Notes under the pieces: generated by a model
Databases searched by the model: none
Told to the model about the DNA's origin: nothing
Seen by the model: only the letters and a program-made list of their open reading frames with translations
In this document: positions 12,031 through 22,165 of the stretch, piece by piece
Layout of the letters: each line of letters opens with the position of its first letter
Position numbering within the stretch: the stretch's first letter is position 1
Program-made: the position numbers and the translations under genes
Source: Naematelia aurantialba
Taxonomy: Eukaryota; Basidiomycota; Tremellomycetes; Tremellales; Naemateliaceae
Direction of reading: 5' to 3'
Assembly: GCA_021527695.1 (NCBI GenBank)
Contig: JAKFAO010000002.1
Location: 1,488,501-1,552,500, forward strand
DNA: 64,000 nucleotides

Positions 12031-14290
12031 GGTTTCGAATACGTCTGCGATTTAGTTGCGGCCGGGGCGAGCGGGTGTGCGCTCGGCTGTGGGTGTGCGC
12101 TCGGCTGGACGAGTAGGGGTGCGACCGGCTGGACAAGAGGGGTGCGACGGGGTCGTTTTTCGAGGGAGCGGGTTCCAAACAGGACTGGTCGGGACGGTAG
12201 TCACAGCGCTGATTGCTGGAGTCGGGGCCAAGGGTCGACGCTGCGGGACTGGCGGGACGAGGTCGGGACGAAGGTGCAGCTATGCGGGGGAGAAAATACG
12301 ACGGGCGGCTGCAAAGTCCTATATAGCCTTGGATTACGGGGCCGGGGTCGGGGCCGGATAATGGGCGGTGAGTGTCGAGGCAGGATGCTGCGCGCGCGCG
12401 CAACTAGCAAATATGCGTGTGCGGGTACATGCTTGGTGTGAGCTGGTGTGATGTGATGTCTTGCCGATCAAGAATGTCTCGGCTGGTGCAACCTTTGTCT
12501 CCACGACGCCTCCGGCCGTGACGATATGGGCGTGTGGCCGCTCTGAGAGCGCCGGTGCGCGCGTTTGGGGAGCGGAAGCGGCGAGGAGCAGGCAGTGGGC
12601 GCGGCGCCGCGAGACGACTAGCCAGAACAGTGCAGGACTGCGGGTCGGGGACTGAGATTGTCGGACGAGCGAGATCAAGTCGGAAGTCGCAGTGCGAGGC
12701 TCGAGACATGCCAAAAGGAGACAGCGACACCTGCATTCGGGGGTAAAAGAGGACCACCATGCGCCCGCCCAACTGAGACATGGGTGCATCCATGCACCGT
12801 GGTGCTTCCGCTGGTACTGCTGCTCTGCGCTGCTGCGCTGCTGCGCTGCTGCTCTGCTGCTCTGCTGCTCTGGCTCTGCACTCATGCGCTGCCGCGCTGC
12901 TGCTCTGCTCTTCGTCTGCATCTCTCTCTCACTTTTGACTCTTGCATGCTTTCGCTCTGCGCCTCGTGTCCCCCCGCCCCTCAGTCATTTGTGCACTTTT
13001 TCTCACGGCCCAGGGGGGAGCTATGCAACTCTCCGAGTACGTACGCTGGGCAGGATAAATTACGCACCCTCCGAGGACAACGGGCCGAGCTACGTAAGGG
13101 AGGGGGGCACATCGATCATCTTCATCTTTCCCCATTTGGGGGGGCGCAGTGCCGGTTCCTGGTGCAACCCTGAAACAGACACTACCGATCGGGGGTTTAC
13201 CATTGTTCAGGGAGCTTGCTCCAAACGGGGGGGGGGGCCACGGCGCACGGTGCAAAGCGGCTCAGGGGCCGGCCATCCGAGGTACCTTTTCTTTAGATCC
13301 TCAGGCACAGCGTGAGACACCGAGTTATTCCGAGCCCACCCAATGTGCCGCCCCCCCCCATGCAATTTAGCACGACACTTCGGAGAGCAGCGTCCGGCTC
13401 TTCCGGCGACTCTCTCGGCATCCCGCCGCGCTCCATGCGCCTCGTGGGGCGGCTCGACGTCGGAGCTCGTCTGGGTTTCGACCGAGCCAGGCATGACATT
13501 ACACCACCCTTTCATTCATCTGTGTCTGGTCACACCCCTCTCTAGATAAGCCGACTGCCGGCGCCGACTGCCGGTACGCCCGTCTGCCGTGTGCTGCCTG
13601 GTATCGGTGCGCAGTTTGGGTGCGCGTGTCTGCACTCTGGGTTTCTGGGTGCTGCGCACATCCGCCAACACTGCCCGAGTCAGCGGGGACACGACCGCTG
13701 ACTGGTGCATGACGTCGTGGTCGGGCTTCGGAACAGATTCACAGTCGATCCGGCCGGAGACATTGTCTCTCCGCTTACGTCGTCCAGCGGCTCTCACGAG
13801 AGACATGAGACAAGGGTGAGTGAGGAACAAATGGAAAATCCCCTTGCGAACCGACTTGCCTCCGATTCCCTGTTTCCCTTGCGACACCAGCGCTTGCTCT
13901 GCTGCTTTTCGACCCGGCTGGCTCTGGCTGACCCGGCAAAGTCTCCGCGTATAACCCCCGATACCGCAGAGCAACTCTGGTAACGGAATGTTTTAGAGGT
14001 GGGCATCCGCGGCCCGAGGTCCGAAACAGAGTGTTTCCGCATCGCATCGCATCCGGTGCCGGGCGCTTGTCCAGCCGTCATCAAGATTCGGGGCAAGGGT
14101 GGCCATGACAAGATGACCTGGTGGCGTGACGATAAACGCCCATTCCGTCGGTCCTGAGGCGGCTTACTACGCCGGAAACGCATCTGATCAGTGCGACTAG
14201 AGTATGACGTACGTCCCCGCTCGTCGTGACGACTCTCACGAGTCTCACGTCTCACGATGCCTGGGGACAGTATACTGGGTACCGTGGGAT

Positions 14291-14380
14291 GCTGCGATGC
14301 TCTGTTCTCGGAGAGCATCTTGCGATACCGTGGGTGCTGCGATGCTCTGTTCTCGGAGAGCATCATGCGATACCGTGGGA
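14291..14380. repeat. Two tandem copies of a 45-bp unit
   Basis: Two near-identical copies beginning GCTGCGATGCTCTGTTCTCG, each containing the inverted pair ATGCTCT...AGAGCAT, so each copy could fold into a small hairpin. Only a single base differs in the hairpin 3' arm region. Function unknown. Confidence 0.75.
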
Positions 14381-14509
14381 TGCCTGCGAGGCTCGTGCTG
14401 CGATGGCGTAATACGGTTCTGATTGCGTCGCAGTGTAGACCAGAGCTCAGGTAGCAATACCGCACTTGCGTACCACTGTCAGCAGTGGACTCGCAAACCT
14501 TGAGTTGCA

Positions 14510-14640
14510 CCTTACTTGCACCTTTGCACTTTACTTGCACTTTACTTGCGCCTTCTTTGCGCCTTACTTGCGCCTTACTTGCATCTTGGTTGCGCCTTAC
14601 TTGCATCTTGGGCACCTTACTTGCGCCTGACTTGCGTCTG
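14510..14640. repeat. Degenerate CTTACTTGC(A/G)CCT repeats
   Basis: About ten imperfect tandem copies of a 10- to 12-bp unit around TTACTTGC. Intergenic, upstream of the Zn2Cys6 gene and beyond the P450 stop codon. Confidence 0.7.
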
Positions 14641-15241
14641 CCATCAGTTTCACACGCAAACAGGCAGCCACTAATGAGCAGCCACCAATTGGGCACTACA
14701 CCGAGCATGCTATCCCAGACTCGGACGTGTAACGCAAACTCTGAGACGTCTGCCGCGTCTCTCGCTTCCCTGCGTCGTGTCGCAGGCGCACGTGCACGTA
14801 CTGCTTGGTCAGCTCTGGCTTCTCTCGTTTACATCCTATCAGTGTGTATGGGACATCGTTCCATCGTATCGGTGCATCGTGTCAGCATCGTATCAGTACA
14901 TCGCACAACGATTGTTATGAACGTCACGTCACAGGTACTTTGCAGATCACACGCCACAGCGTCTCTGCCGCCGTTTACGTCGCGTAGGCTCATCCATCTC
15001 CCTAAACTGTACACTAGTTACCTCGTTACACATGTTACACACGTTCAAATGCTGCCAAAATTCACTCCAGCATCCCCCCCACCCCCCCACGGGCCCTCGC
15101 GGCCTCCGCTTCCACCGCTAATTGTACTGTACGCCGTCACGCCACCGTAATTGCACTGTACGCGCCACCACCAAATGGCTGGACCGCCACGCGCCACCAA
15201 GTACTCGTATACTCGTACACTTCACACGCTACTACACGCTA

Positions 15242-17637
15242 CTACACGCGTGCGTGCGCATCTGCCTCCGCCGATTCCCAGGACACAGGACGGATGAAGC
15301 ACTGCCGCGGATGGGTGGTTACCGTCTGCACGTGGTCGAATGAGTTTTGCCCGTCGCTGACGGGGGCGAAGAAGAAGTTGAGGTTGAGCTGGGCTATGAA
15401 CAGGCGGAGCTCGAGCAGCTGTCATCAGTCAGTGTTACGAGTCTCGGCTATGAAATTTCAAGGCAGGAGTTGGAAGTCTGAGGCGGCAACTCTGGACTCT
15501 CGAAACAGCCGCTTTGAGTCCCGCAGTAATGTCAACGTCCCACGTCTCACGTCCCATGTCCTACGCCAACGTCCCACGTCCCACGTCCCACGTCCCACGT
15601 CCCACGTCAACGTGGCATCCTCTGCGAAGTGGCACATGTACTGGCACCCTCGCCGACTCACTGCTAGATTCTTGCCGAAGCACCCTCTCTGTCCCGCCGA
15701 GAACGGCAGGCTCGGCCCGGCGCTGAAATCCATCTCCCCCTTGTCGTCCAACCACCGTTCCGGGTCAAACTTCGACCCAGTCCCAGCCCTCCAGTACCCC
15801 ACTTTGCGCGTCACCCCCTCGGGCCGCAACGGCGCCAGCAGCGCGTCCATCTTTGCAGCCGTGCCGAGGGACACTGAGGCGTTCTTCTCGTTATCGGAAT
15901 TGGCGGCAGCGCCGGAGACCGCGGCGGGGGGGGCAAAGGCCAGTGTGGACTGGTCTTCGAGGCCGGTCGAGGTGAGGATGATGACTGTCCATCCCTTGGG
16001 GATGACTTTGCCGAGGACGACTACATCCTCGGTGGCTGTCCATCAGCGTCGCGACTAACATGGTTGCATGGTGCGTGTCCGTGTGGCATGTAGGCCCTGA
16101 TCAAGACTCACCTTCCCGCGAATACCCACCGGCGGTGCGCGAGAGCCGCAGGGTCTCCTGCACGACGGCCTCGAGGTACGGCGTGGCCGTGGCGTTGAGG
16201 TCCTCGAAGCGCGGCGGGCGGTCCTGCATCTCCGGCAGCGTGTCGAGCAGGTGTGCCCTGAGCTTGCGCTGCACGTCCGGGTGGTTGGTCATGTACTTGA
16301 GCCACTGGACTCTCAGCCGCCGCTCGCGCCTCACCCATGCGTCCTGAGAGCGTTTAGCGGCAGACTCACCCAGCTGAGGGCGACGCCGGACGTTTCTGTG
16401 CCCGCGACGAGATCTGTTTGTCGTCAGCGGCGGCAAGCGCGCAGCGTACACTGGAAGATCTCGTCCCTCAGCTCGGCGTCGGGCATCCAGTCGTCCCCCC
16501 GCATCTGGCGCGCGACCATCAGGTCCAGCGTGTTGTCTGCGCCGTCGACCGCGGCGTCGGCGCCGACCGCCGCTGCCCGCCGCCGCGACTCGGCAAGCCT
16601 GGTGTCGAGGAACGCCGTGATCCTCCGCTTGTGCCGACGGTATGCCGGCAGGAGGCTGTAGAGCGCGTGGGTGACCGAGGGGAACGGCGAGGAGATGGGG
16701 AGCGAGTCGAAGATGGCCAAGGTGCTCTCGGTGAGCGGCGGGAACGCGTGTTTGTACACCACTTCCCCCGTCGGGCCGGTCGGGTACTCCTTGTCGTCGA
16801 GCTGCGAGGCGAAGAAGCCGAGGTTGTCCCACGAGTGCCCAAATGCCATCCCACAGATGGCGTCCTGTGGAGACAACGTCAGTCTGGCGTACCAAAGTGG
16901 ACAGGAGGGCAATCGTCCGACGCACTCACCATCGTGGCGCACTCCATGTCGACGTCCGTCGCGAACGCGCGGCCGCGGGACAGCTGCGCCTTGCGCCGCC
17001 ACAGCCTGACCAGCGCGTGTATCGCCTCGTTGGCGCGCGGCGTCGTGCGGCTGAGGTACTTGCTCGTCATGGCCGTGCCGATGATCCGCCGGTGGTGCTT
17101 CCACGTGTCGTCGGTAGGCAGCGAGATGAGCGCGCGCGGGATGATGGTGCGGAACACGCGGATGATCTGCATGCCGCGATCGAACGCCTGGGTCTGCTTG
17201 GTGAGCACCGACTCGGCGCTCGGGTAGTCGGTGAGGACGACCATCCTGCATGGTCAGCATCGTCGGCGTCGTACTCAGCGAGCGCATCGAGCGGTCTCTG
17301 CTTGTGTTCTCTGCTTGTATCCATCTCCCAATGCAGCTGCCGATACGCCGTCTTCCACCGGACCGTTCTTGGGAATCTCGGCCAGAACCCACCTCTCAAA
17401 CCCAAGGCGGATCTGCGCGATCGGCCCGAGATCCTTGGCGACCTGGTCAAAGAAATCAATCGGCGCTCCGCCCGCCTTGAGGATCCTGCTCATTCGAGGC
17501 AGGTCGCCTAGTATGGCGACTGAGTCAGAGTACGCTGGGATGCCCGGGATAGCGCGCGGCGTGAGGAAGCGGAGCATCGATCGGCGGAACGCCCAGGCCA
17601 CGACGACGCTCAGGACGAGGTAGGCTAACGCGAGCAT
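15242..17637 (-). CDS. Cytochrome P450 monooxygenase
   Basis: Microsomal heme-thiolate monooxygenase; substrate unknown. Seven exons (17637-17393, 17245-16930, 16864-16450, 16413-16370, 16304-16112, 16035-15662, 15418-15242) sum to 587 residues. The N-terminus MLALAYLVLSVVVAWAF is a membrane anchor. The I-helix oxygen-binding motif is LVAGTETSG, the ExxR motif is in VVQETLRLSR, and the heme loop PFSAGQRGCFGKNLA supplies the cysteine ligand. The reconstructed junction gives IRLGFERMVVLTDYPSAESVL, as expected of the family. Length is slightly above the usual 500-550 because of Ala-rich insertions near VGADAAVDGAD and PPAAVSGAAANS. The last intron (243 nt) is packed with CCCACGT repeats. Family assignment (CYP number) was not possible by eye. 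It is divergent from the GH23 gene. Confidence 0.92.
15528..15612. repeat. 7-bp tandem repeat CCCACGT inside P450 intron 6
   Basis: Roughly ten copies of CCCACGT, partly interrupted by CTCACGT, CCATGT and CAACGT variants, entirely within the last intron of the P450 gene. Confidence 0.85.
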
Positions 17638-19106
17638 CGTGGATAGGTTGCGAGGGTGCTCGGGATGGGAAGAGTGGGTGGGACCGGGGTGAGGATGTAC
17701 AGTACGAGTGAAAGAGAGAAGAGCCGTTCAGAGCATGGCGGGAGAGCGACGAGAGTGGCCGAGTTGCAGCAAGGCAAGTGCGATCCTGGTCACAAGACGT
17801 CGAGAGAGGCGGGACTGGGGTTAGGCTCGCGATTAGGTGACCAGGTTGCCGCGAGCCTCTGGATGACAGCCAACATGGACGATCCCGCACCCCGGGGCCA
17901 CCGGGCCACGTGAAGTCACCGGGGAGTTTTCGGCCCGGTTGTGAGATCCACAAGTCGGTGCAGTCATGACTACTGGGTACCATTGCAGCCACAGGCATGG
18001 TGCTTTGCAGTGTTGCATGCAGAGTCCCCTTCTCTGCACACACTTAGACTATGAGCCCGACTATGCGACGCATCCTTCTGACCCAGCGCGGCCGCCACTT
18101 GCCACTCACAGGCACGGCTCGAGTACTGCCACGTGGTTCTACCCCTGGCCCGTGCTTAGCGTTTCACCCTGGGGTGTCGTCATTTGACTCTTTAGCATTC
18201 CCCCGGCCAAGCAGCCAAGCAGCCAAGCCTCTGTTCGAGCCAACGCCAGCCTGGCCAGCACGGCTGGGCAGGTAGGTGGGTATGCAGGCAGCGAGGGAGA
18301 GGCAGGCAGGCATGCAGACAGAGAGGCAGGCAGGCAGACAGAGAGGGAGCAGGCAGACAAGCAACAGGGCCGCGAGGGAGAGGCAGGCAGCGAGGGAGAG
18401 GCAGGCTCAATCCCATGCACGGTGCCAACATGTGAAACAGATGGGTGACAGCACCGGCCTATTGTCACTCACCGCTCGTGTCTCTCCACACGTCGTTGTC
18501 AGCACTCACTCTCACCCACTCACTCACCCCCTCACCCCCTCACTCACTCATCCCCTCACTCTCACTCTCGGTCCCAGCGTTGATCGCTGCCCTTCCGTTG
18601 TTCCGTGCTCTCTCCTCCGCCCCTTCCCACCCTTTGACGCTGTGATCCGAACATTTCGTCCTTTCAGTCCGCCAGACGCGGCTTGGAGACTCTGACTCGA
18701 CCTGCCATTCACCTTCAACCGACTCGTCACACTTCACACTTCACACTTCACACTTCACACATATCACCACATCTTCGACGATCTCTGCACGCCATATCTC
18801 CATCCTCAGCCACGCGCAGCAACGCTCAAGTACGTTCTCCTCTCTTTGTGTCCTTCTCGCACGCGCCCTCTCAACCCCTGGACCCTCCTTTTCCCTCCGT
18901 GTTGGCTGGCCAACCTGCCACTTGACAGCATGACGGTCTGACTTGGTCAACAGTCAACACTCCAGCCACTTCGTCTACGCCTCAAGCCCACTCGCTTCCC
19001 AACACTCGACTACAAGTGCCCGAAACCGACGTCAATACCACTCTAGACATTGATATCCACACGGAATTCACTTTCGACATCGCAGCGATACGATATTGGT
19101 CCCGAG
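17638..19106. promoter_or_regulatory. Divergent upstream region, P450 / GH23
   Basis: A 1.47-kb gap between divergent start codons. It includes a GCAGG-rich repeat (about 18280-18410: GGCAGGCAG, GAGAGGCAGGCAG) and ACTCACTC/CACACTTCA repeats (about 18500-18760). No gene is recognisable. CACACTTCA copies directly precede a C/T-rich tract, as often seen near fungal transcription starts; that reading is inference. Confidence 0.5.
18283..18410. repeat. GAGAGGCAGGCAG-type imperfect repeats
   Basis: Imperfect copies built on GAGGCAGGCAG(A/C)CAGAGAG; intergenic between the divergent P450 and GH23 genes. Confidence 0.75.
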
Positions 19107-21248
19107 ATGCACAGGACACGCCTCACGTTCATCCTCGCCCTCCTGCCCCTGCTCGCGACCGTCGCCGCTACGCCCAACCACGATCCGCCGCACATCCGCC
19201 ATCGCCGCCTCGCCCAGTCAAAGCTTGTCCGCCGGGCACCGCCCTCGGAAGGCAGGGCAGCCCGCGACGCTACTGCCAATGCCGCGCATGCGAATGCGCG
19301 CCGCGTGATCCGCCGTCAGATCACCAAACGGGGGGAGCAGTGCCGCGCAAAGGCGGCGTCAGCGGTGACGTCTACTGCGGCCTCGACTGCGTCCACATCG
19401 GCGCCTGCATCGGCATCCACATCGACGTCGAGCACGACCTCATCGTCGGCGGCTGCAGAGTCCACGTCGGCGGCTGCAGAGTCCACGTCGACAGCTGATG
19501 CGACGGCCGTAGCCGAGGCGGCGGTGCCGTCCGATCCGACGACTTCTGTGAGTCTCTACGGTGATCCCTCCTTCACTCTCCTATTCTTTCTCTCACTTCC
19601 ATATCATCATTCCCTCACGGCCAGACCGTTATTCCCCCACTGCTAGTCCGTCATTCCCCACTGGCAGACCGCCATTCCTCACATGCAGACCAGTAGGATA
19701 CACACATCGCCAATCACGTCGCTGACACGGACCCCAGACCACCAAGAGCAAGCCAAAGAGCACGCCTGCGCCGTCGTCGACGCCAACCGACTCGTGGTCC
19801 GACTCGTCTGCCAGCGCCAGCTCGAGCGGCGGCGTCAGTCTCAGCGTCTCGGGCTTGTTGAGTATCTCTTCCAGGTGAGTATGCGTCGCTGCTTTGATGC
19901 GACTCTACTCGCTACTCTCTCCTCTCTCCTCTACTGCTGCGACTCTGCTACTTTGAGACTCTGCTCTGGCCAGGTGATTGTACACGGAACCGGAACCGTT
20001 GACGGTCTTCGTATCGACGATGCGTAGCTTTCGCTTGTAGCGCGCTCGGTGTAGCGTCCTCTTTACGCCATCTACCACCCACTCTCTGGGCCTGTACGCA
20101 CGCTGACGGCGCAGCTCGTGCGGCCCCTGCCCATCGACAGAGCAAGAGCCCAACGGCGCTGAATGGTGGATCAACTGCGGCGTCGACGACAACGGCTGGA
20201 ACCCGCCGCACGTCACCATCGACCAGGTCATCACCAAGGAGCTGGACACGAGCGGCGTGTTTGCGCCGTGTGCAGATTACGTTGATTTGTTCAACTCGAT
20301 CGGGGACAAGTACAATGGTGAGTTGCGGGGTGCATGCCACTTTTGCCGCCCTGTCGCCTTCACCGCCCATCACGTCTCGTCTACGCCGTTGATCCCCGTC
20401 GTCCAAACTGACACGGCCAGTTCCGGGGATCATGCTCGCCTCGTTTGCGATGCAAGAGTCGACGTGCAACGCGGGCGCCACGGGCCAGAACGGCGAGGCG
20501 GGGCTGATGCAGATCTCACCGCCAAACTGCCCGAGTTCAGGAAAGTGAGTGACGTGTCTCGGAGCGGGGCCTATCCTGAGCCTGAGCCTGAGCCTGCCTG
20601 AGTGCCGCGGAGTCCAGTCGAAGATGGGAGGCTCGAGTGGGATGAGAGTGTCAGCGCCAGAGCTTGAGGGGGATGAGTGGCGTGTCGAAGCCGAGTGCTC
20701 GAGTAGATGAGTCGTGTGCAGCAAGTATAAGAGGCGGTGCACCAGGTCAGAAGTGCCCAAGTGGCACACAGGCTCGAGTCGCAGCCAACCAAAGCCCCAC
20801 TAACACATCTAGCTGCTGGGACCCGTCGACCAACATCGAGCGCGGGGCGCAGATCCTCACGGGCTACCTCGAGCAGAACAACGGCGACCTGTTCCGCTCG
20901 ATGGGGATGTACAACGGCTGGACGGCGGGCATGACCGTGAGCGACGCCGAGGCCGCCGCGGCGCAGGGCAACTGCTATGCCCAGAACAACCTCGACTACA
21001 TCTACCAGCTGGCGAACGGGTGGTGGCAGGGCAAGAACGGGTACGAGATTGGGTCGTACAGTGGGTTTTGCGTCTTCCCATTCCCATTCCCATTCCCTTT
21101 TCCGCATCCCAATGTCATCATTCTCGTGCCACCATATTCCACGTCACCACGTCACCACCATGCCACCATATTCCACGTCTTGCCGCGTCTTCTTATATCT
21201 GACGCGACCAAGCTCACGCCAGCAGATAACCTCGCAAAGTGCGGATAA
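19107..21248 (+). CDS. Secreted GH23 lysozyme-like / lytic transglycosylase-domain protein
   Basis: Secreted protein with a C-terminal SLT (glycoside hydrolase 23) fold, the family of lytic transglycosylases and goose-type lysozymes. Exons 19107-19547, 19738-19874, 20115-20317, 20421-20544, 20813-21060 and 21226-21248 sum to 391 residues. MHRTRLTFILALLPLLATVAA is a signal peptide, followed by an Arg/Ala-rich possible propeptide and Ser/Thr/Ala-rich linkers (residues 110-190). The catalytic region starts at PGIMLASFAMQEST, where the Glu is the expected catalytic acid. NGEAGLMQISPPNCP follows, the GLMQI motif typical of SLT domains, and later NIERGAQILTGYL and DLFRSMGMYNGW. Several cysteines suggest disulfides. 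The substrate could be bacterial peptidoglycan or another amino-sugar polymer. The last exon ends NNLAKCG. Confident on family, not on substrate. Confidence 0.88.
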
Positions 21249-22165
21249 AGACAGCCCACGTCTGTCGTCCCTGCACCGCTTCACTTTGCCTTCCTCACTT
21301 GCTCATCTGCCGGCTTCCTCACTTGCTCATCTGCCCATCCACCTCATGTGCTCATTTGCCCATCTGCCTATCTGTCTACTCATGTACCCGAAATCTCAAT
21401 CCTACCCAACCTGCATATACCTGGCTGTATATACGCGTTCTCGGCCCTATCTATTCACTCTTACTATATTTCACCTTTATGCCGACAAGTCCATGCCATG
21501 CACCTTTTGACAAGGTGGCTACTGTAGCTATCGTCTTGTTACAGCATCGGCCGTCGCCAACGGCGTAGGTACATCGTGCCATCGCGGCATCGTGTCATCG
21601 TGCCATCGCAGCATCGGCCATCGTGCCAGCGAACGACCTGTAACCTGCTCTGGGTACTGCTCTGCCCGATCAATGCATGTGATGTAAATGATGATGTACG
21701 AACTCTATCCCAGCACAAAACGCCTCCACACCAGCGCGACACGGACCTTCCTACCACCAACAGCAATGGGGCCACCATCCAGCGACTACCCTGTGCAACA
21801 GGACCAGCAAGCGCCATAGCCGAACTAGCGGCTGGAAGAGCCAAGTCACAATCTATGGCCCGGGGAAGCATCCACGGCGCCAGTGGCGTCCAGGACCCAG
21901 GTGCCACGTGTGGCACGGTCCAGGACAAGCTAGCGTCCAAAAGAGAGCCCACAGGCCAACGCCAAGGTCCCGTCGAGAGGCCAGGACGACCGCGCAGGCT
22001 CCCAGAGCTCGTGGTTCCAAAGACGAGTCACCGAGTCAAGGACTGGAGTCCATGACCGAGACCAAGCCACTCCTGAGCCGACCAGCGATCCAAGATCCAA
22101 GATCGAGACTCCAAGCCCAAGCAAAGCAAAGCCAAGCCCAAGCTCGAGTCGCCCCGTCTCGTCAA
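21249..22165. other. Convergent intergenic region, GH23 / XPT1
   Basis: About 0.9 kb between two stop codons. It contains CTTGCTCATCTGCC repeats near 21297-21370 and GCCATCGTG/GCATCG repeats near 21570-21630. No gene recognised. Confidence 0.55.

Larger units (their letters stand above)
12031..15241. other. 3.2-kb stretch without a recognisable gene
   Basis: This lies between the start of the Zn2Cys6 gene and the stop of the P450 gene, both on the minus strand. Open frames up to about 300 codons occur on either strand, but they are made of low-complexity or tandem sequence and resemble no family. Contents include CTG/GCT-rich sequence at 12820-12910, homopolymer G and C runs at 13220-13360, a two-copy 45-bp repeat at 14291-14380 and CTTACTTGC-type repeats at 14510-14640. 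A long 5' leader or an unannotated non-coding RNA cannot be excluded. Confidence 0.5.

Noticed and set aside
13794..14708. A 304-codon minus-strand frame
   Set aside because: Composed of duplicated segments (ASKVQVKCK, RYRKMLSENRASQHP) derived from tandem DNA repeats; no domain, no neighbours suggesting exons.
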